Part shown: positions 61,535 through 64,000 of the stretch, piece after piece | Layout of the letters: every line of letters begins with the position of its first letter | How positions within the stretch are numbered: position 1 is the stretch's first letter | NCBI RefSeq assembly: GCF_000613185.1 | Contig: NZ_CCBB010000001.1 | Location: forward strand, 2,852,001 to 2,916,000 | Direction: 5' to 3' | Length of the DNA: 64,000 nucleotides | Origin: Mycolicibacterium cosmeticum | Lineage (GTDB): Bacteria > Actinomycetota > Actinomycetes > Mycobacteriales > Mycobacteriaceae | Notes under the pieces: model-generated | Database searches by the model: none | What the model was told of the DNA's origin: nothing | The model's input: only the letters and a program-made list of their open reading frames with translations | Made by a program: the position numbers and the translations under genes

Positions 61535-61594
61535 ATGTCCAATTCTCAAGTGAAATGTCCACCTGATGTCCAATTGGACATTTAAGTGAGAATG
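61535..61594. repeat. Palindrome-rich junction after dnaB, possible IS end or att remnant
   Basis: A perfect 16-bp palindrome ATGTCCAATTGGACAT (61566-61581) lies inside a larger imperfect inverted repeat: ATTCTCA..AAATGTCC (61542-61560) against GGACATTT..TGAGAAT (61577-61594). ATGTCCAATT also repeats directly at 61535 and 61566. The DNA is AT-rich relative to the core. Multiple short repeats like this occur at some insertion-sequence ends (for example the IS21 family), but no transposase is here. Confidence 0.65.
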
Positions 61595-61638
61595 CCGCCA
61601 GGCAGCACTTGCGGTGAGAGTAGGAAGTGCAAATCAAT

Positions 61639-62454
61639 ATGAGCCGTCCTCCTGTAAGCGCAGATATCGCTGCACGGTTTGGGCAGCTGTATAAGGGAGG
61701 CATCGACAGGCCCACACACCCGCAACTTTCAGCAGTGTTTAGGAGGTACGGCTTTGAAGACGTTGCGCCGTACGACCATTCGCAAGCAGGCCCGAACAAG
61801 GAGTTACGGGTGCGTAAGGTGCTCGAAGCGGTCGTTAGGAGGCCCCGGCACGCGCGCCCGATCATCGATGCCTTGCTGGTCGACCTCCGAGCACTTGGGT
61901 GCTTTACAAACGGAATCATTGAGCAAGATGTGATTTCAAGAGTTGCCGCGGCGTTCGCGACTCAAGGGTATGAGCTGACCGCCGAGGGTGAGCTCCGTCG
62001 ACTGGGCGCAGTGGACCTATCGACCGGCGGCAGGCTGGCGCTCGATGAACAACTGGAGAGGTTGCTACGTGCAGAGGACGACCCCGCCCTTGCTATTGGC
62101 TCCGCCAAAGATCTTCTGGAGGCGATAGCGAAGTTCGTCCTCGACGAGCTGGATTGGCCGCACAGCGAAAAGGATGACTTCAGCAAGCTTTGGTACTTCG
62201 CGCGTGAGCGTCTGGGTCTTTTACCCCAGAACGTGGCGGCGGGGCCTGCGCAAGCTGAAATACGTGCAGTTCTCCAATCATCGTGGACTATCGCTTCGAA
62301 GGTAAACGAACTGCGCAACGACCATGGGACTGGCCATGGGCGGACGCTCCCGACCGGCATCACGCCGGAGATTGCTCAAATGGTCGTCCGTGAGGCCTGC
62401 AGCGTAGGCGAGCTGGCGCTCACCACACTCGATCGCCAGGTCGGTCGCCGGTAG
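61639..62454 (+). CDS. Abortive infection protein with HEPN-type Abi_C domain
   Basis: The protein is 271 aa from ATG at 61639; a GTG at 61627 is an alternative. The C-terminal ~115 residues fit Abi_C: LLEAIAKFVLDEL, KLWYFARERLGL, AEIRAVLQSSWTIASKVNELRNDHGTGHGR, then a helix at the end. RNDHGTGH (226-233) fits the HEPN R-x(4-6)-H ribonuclease signature, so a growth-arresting RNase is likely (inference). The N-terminal ~130 residues are not recognised. Base composition is lower in G+C than the core (34 of 60 in one sampled line, 61681-61740), a sign of transfer. Confidence 0.8.
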   Translation: MSRPPVSADIAARFGQLYKGGIDRPTHPQLSAVFRRYGFEDVAPYDHSQAGPNKELRVRKVLEAVVRRPRHARPIIDALLVDLRALGCFTNGIIEQDVISRVAAAFATQGYELTAEGELRRLGAVDLSTGGRLALDEQLERLLRAEDDPALAIGSAKDLLEAIAKFVLDELDWPHSEKDDFSKLWYFARERLGLLPQNVAAGPAQAEIRAVLQSSWTIASKVNELRNDHGTGHGRTLPTGITPEIAQMVVREACSVGELALTTLDRQVGRR

Positions 62455-62872
62455 TGGCGCCGGGTTTCGACTCGGTCAGGTCCAGTCACGTGGTGAACGA
62501 CATCGCTATGGGAACTTCGAGAGCGATGCTATTGGTTGCCAGGCGAGATGACGGCTCGATCGTGTTCTGGACGTTCCCAAGGCTGCATGCCCTACACGCC
62601 AGCTTCGGCATTTCGGCGTAACTTCTCTGCACCGAGCCGGGCTGCTCGGTCTCCAAATAACCGGCACATTGCGAGCGTGACTCACCAGCCAGGTGAGCCG
62701 ACCAGCCGTAGTGCTCCTAGCTCCGTCTTCGGTGGCGCACAACGCTTGGTCGGAACAAGCAGCACCGACGCAAAACCGAGGTGCGTGCTGGCCCGCCACT
62801 CATTCATTGTCGGCTGCCGGGGCTAATCTAATCGATCACGGGTCGTGGGGTCGGTTGCGGGAGGTTGGGCGG
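62455..62872. other. 418-bp gap with no supported gene
   Basis: Short open frames exist on both strands but their translations are rich in Arg, Ser, Cys and Trp with no domain pattern and no ribosome binding sites. The stretch may be decayed accessory DNA or carry the promoter of the next gene. I saw no tRNA, clear hairpin or repeat. Confidence 0.5.
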
Positions 62873-64000
62873 GTGCTGGGTTACCGTACGTTCTTCAACG
62901 TCGAGCGTCAGAGCCAACTGATCGGTCTTGTCGAGGGTCAGCTCCACTCCTGGATGAAGACCAAGGGTTGGAGCTACGACAATCTGGTCGAGGGCACCGT
63001 CGTCGACGTTGCCCGCGATACGCGTTGCGCGATACTCGGCGAGCAACTCCAAGACGGCTCCCGTACGCGACGTTTCCGGTTTCTACAGGACGGCCAGGGC
63101 GGTAAGTGGATCACCGAGCTGACCTATTACCAGAGCCGCAACGACGACGGCTGGGTATGGCTTGAGATCGAGCAGCCGGAAGGAACTCGCCGGGCCGGCA
63201 CGCCGCGGCTAGCCAAGATGCTCGTTGAGGTGCTGGCGGTGCGGGACGGTGACAATACGCTGACTCCCCAACCGATGCCGACGGGTGCCTCGGAGGTCGA
63301 CGACGTCATCGCCGCCGTGACCGATCCCAACCGCCGCGGGCTGCTGTTTGTTTCTGGGTCGAGCGACTCTGATATCCCGCTAGTGCAGTGGAACGGGTTC
63401 GTTTCCGGGATCCTGCGGGAGACCGTGGGTCTGAGTTCGGCATATCTGCTCGACCCCGAAGCGACCGAAGCGTTCAACAGCCGAATTTCCGAATCGCACA
63501 GGGTGAGCCCTTACACGGTCCGTACGTACCGTCCTCAAGTTCAACTCGATGAGCAGCTGGACTCTGAGCGGCACCGGATCCTGACGACCAACGCGATCAT
63601 CAAGGATGATCCGCGGTGGCTGCAGCGTCTGCTGGGAAACCGAGCACGTGAGACTGCGATCAGCACCTCGCTGCCCTCGCCGGCGCACCGGGTGGACCGC
63701 CGCCTGCGCGACGCATTAGATATCCTGCTACTCGACCGCACCAGCTCGGCTACCGCTGAGAAGCTGGTGGACTTGCCGGAGGCAGCACAGCAGCCCGCGG
63801 TCACAGCCAGCCCGGACCATGTCACCAGCGTTCTGCAGTTGATGCTGCGGCAGCTGCTCGGCAATGACGCAGTGACGGACGATTCGTTGCGCCGCCTCGG
63901 CCAGCTGGCTTTGGACGGAAAGGTGGCACGGCAGGCAAGTGACGACGCCCGCCAGCGACTTGCCACTCTGGAGAACCAGGTCGACTCGGGCGCGGCTGCG
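62873..64000 (+). CDS. Large unknown protein, 3' end beyond window; possible defense component
   Basis: The frame is open from GTG at 62873 (GGGAGG 8 nt upstream) to the window end, 376 codons with no stop. Nothing was recognised with confidence. Residues ~1-125 read as a compact alpha/beta region (LGYRTFFNVERQSQLIGLV, GGKWITELTYYQS, GWVWLEIEQPEG, TPRLAKMLVEVLAVRDGD). About 140-235 look like an alternating strand-helix fold (LLFVSGSSDSDIPLVQWNGFVSGIL, SSAYLLDPEATEAFNSRI, VRTYRPQVQLDEQLDSERHRIL). Predicted helices follow, with a probable coiled-coil or linker near the end. Position after an Abi_C gene suggests a phage-defense locus. That is context, not sequence proof. Confidence 0.75.
   Translation, partial: MLGYRTFFNVERQSQLIGLVEGQLHSWMKTKGWSYDNLVEGTVVDVARDTRCAILGEQLQDGSRTRRFRFLQDGQGGKWITELTYYQSRNDDGWVWLEIEQPEGTRRAGTPRLAKMLVEVLAVRDGDNTLTPQPMPTGASEVDDVIAAVTDPNRRGLLFVSGSSDSDIPLVQWNGFVSGILRETVGLSSAYLLDPEATEAFNSRISESHRVSPYTVRTYRPQVQLDEQLDSERHRILTTNAIIKDDPRWLQRLLGNRARETAISTSLPSPAHRVDRRLRDALDILLLDRTSSATAEKLVDLPEAAQQPAVTASPDHVTSVLQLMLRQLLGNDAVTDDSLRRLGQLALDGKVARQASDDARQRLATLENQVDSGAAA

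Noticed and set aside
62506..62826. Opposed ~97-codon frames in the accessory gap
   Set aside because: No ribosome binding sites, Arg/Ser/Trp/Cys-rich translations, no domain pattern.

Overview
The window reads as the replication-origin region of a rapidly growing mycobacterium (Mycolicibacterium type). Direct signs are high G+C throughout, frequent GTG and TTG starts, and a dnaA gene starting with TTG. Mycobacterial signature genes are present: cwlM, the MurJ-pseudokinase fusion, mutT4, pcnA, ponA1, ino1 and a glucosylglycerate hydrolase typical of rapid growers. The core block from dnaB back to the Rv0036c-like gene lies on the rpmH side of dnaA. As I recall, M. smegmatis has this order, whereas in M. 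tuberculosis H37Rv these genes sit on the dnaA/gyrA side.

Layout. (1) 1-9428, all minus strand: DUF3566 membrane protein (cut by the window edge), gyrA, gyrB, dciA, recF, gnd, dnaN. (2) 9429-9997 is the dnaN-dnaA intergenic region, the expected oriC, with DnaA-box-like sites and an AT-rich stretch; dnaA follows, then a promoter region that carries more DnaA boxes. (3) 12066-17315, plus strand: rpmH, rnpA, yidD, yidC, jag, rsmG, parA, parB, with two parS sites. (4) 17577-31059: an Rv3916c-like protein, then a long minus-strand block for envelope, redox and stress functions (mutT4, Rv3909-like, murJ fusion, sigM, rsmA-like, trxB, trxA, cwlM), and pcnA with a Ca-binding-repeat protein on plus. 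(5) 31083-53243 is mixed metabolism, transport and regulation: a DinB-fold protein with a third parS-like site, an MFS transporter, YqgE, a proline-rich antigen, leuS, a formaldehyde dehydrogenase, an SDR, glucosylglycerate hydrolase with MarR, an amino-acid ABC transporter, GntR with an F420 enzyme, PhoX, an esterase, ino1, PadR and two DUF1707 paralogs. (6) 53323-61505, plus strand: DUF5318, ponA1, a GT-C-like membrane protein, rpsF-ssb-rpsR-rplI and dnaB. (7) 61506-64000 is accessory DNA: a palindrome-rich junction, a HEPN/Abi_C abortive-infection protein, about 400 bp with no supported gene, and the start of a large unknown protein that runs off the window.

The core genes form a coherent set. 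DnaA, the DciA-DnaB helicase pair, the clamp DnaN, RecF, SSB and gyrase serve replication. ParA, ParB and parS serve segregation. PonA1, CwlM, MurJ and YidC serve envelope growth. Translation genes are interleaved.

The observations I rate highest are a short recoded stretch exactly at the dnaB P-loop (possible intein scar), a DnaA-box cluster in front of dnaB, an rsmA-like gene without its anti-sigma domain, several apparently leaderless genes, and the accessory region after dnaB.
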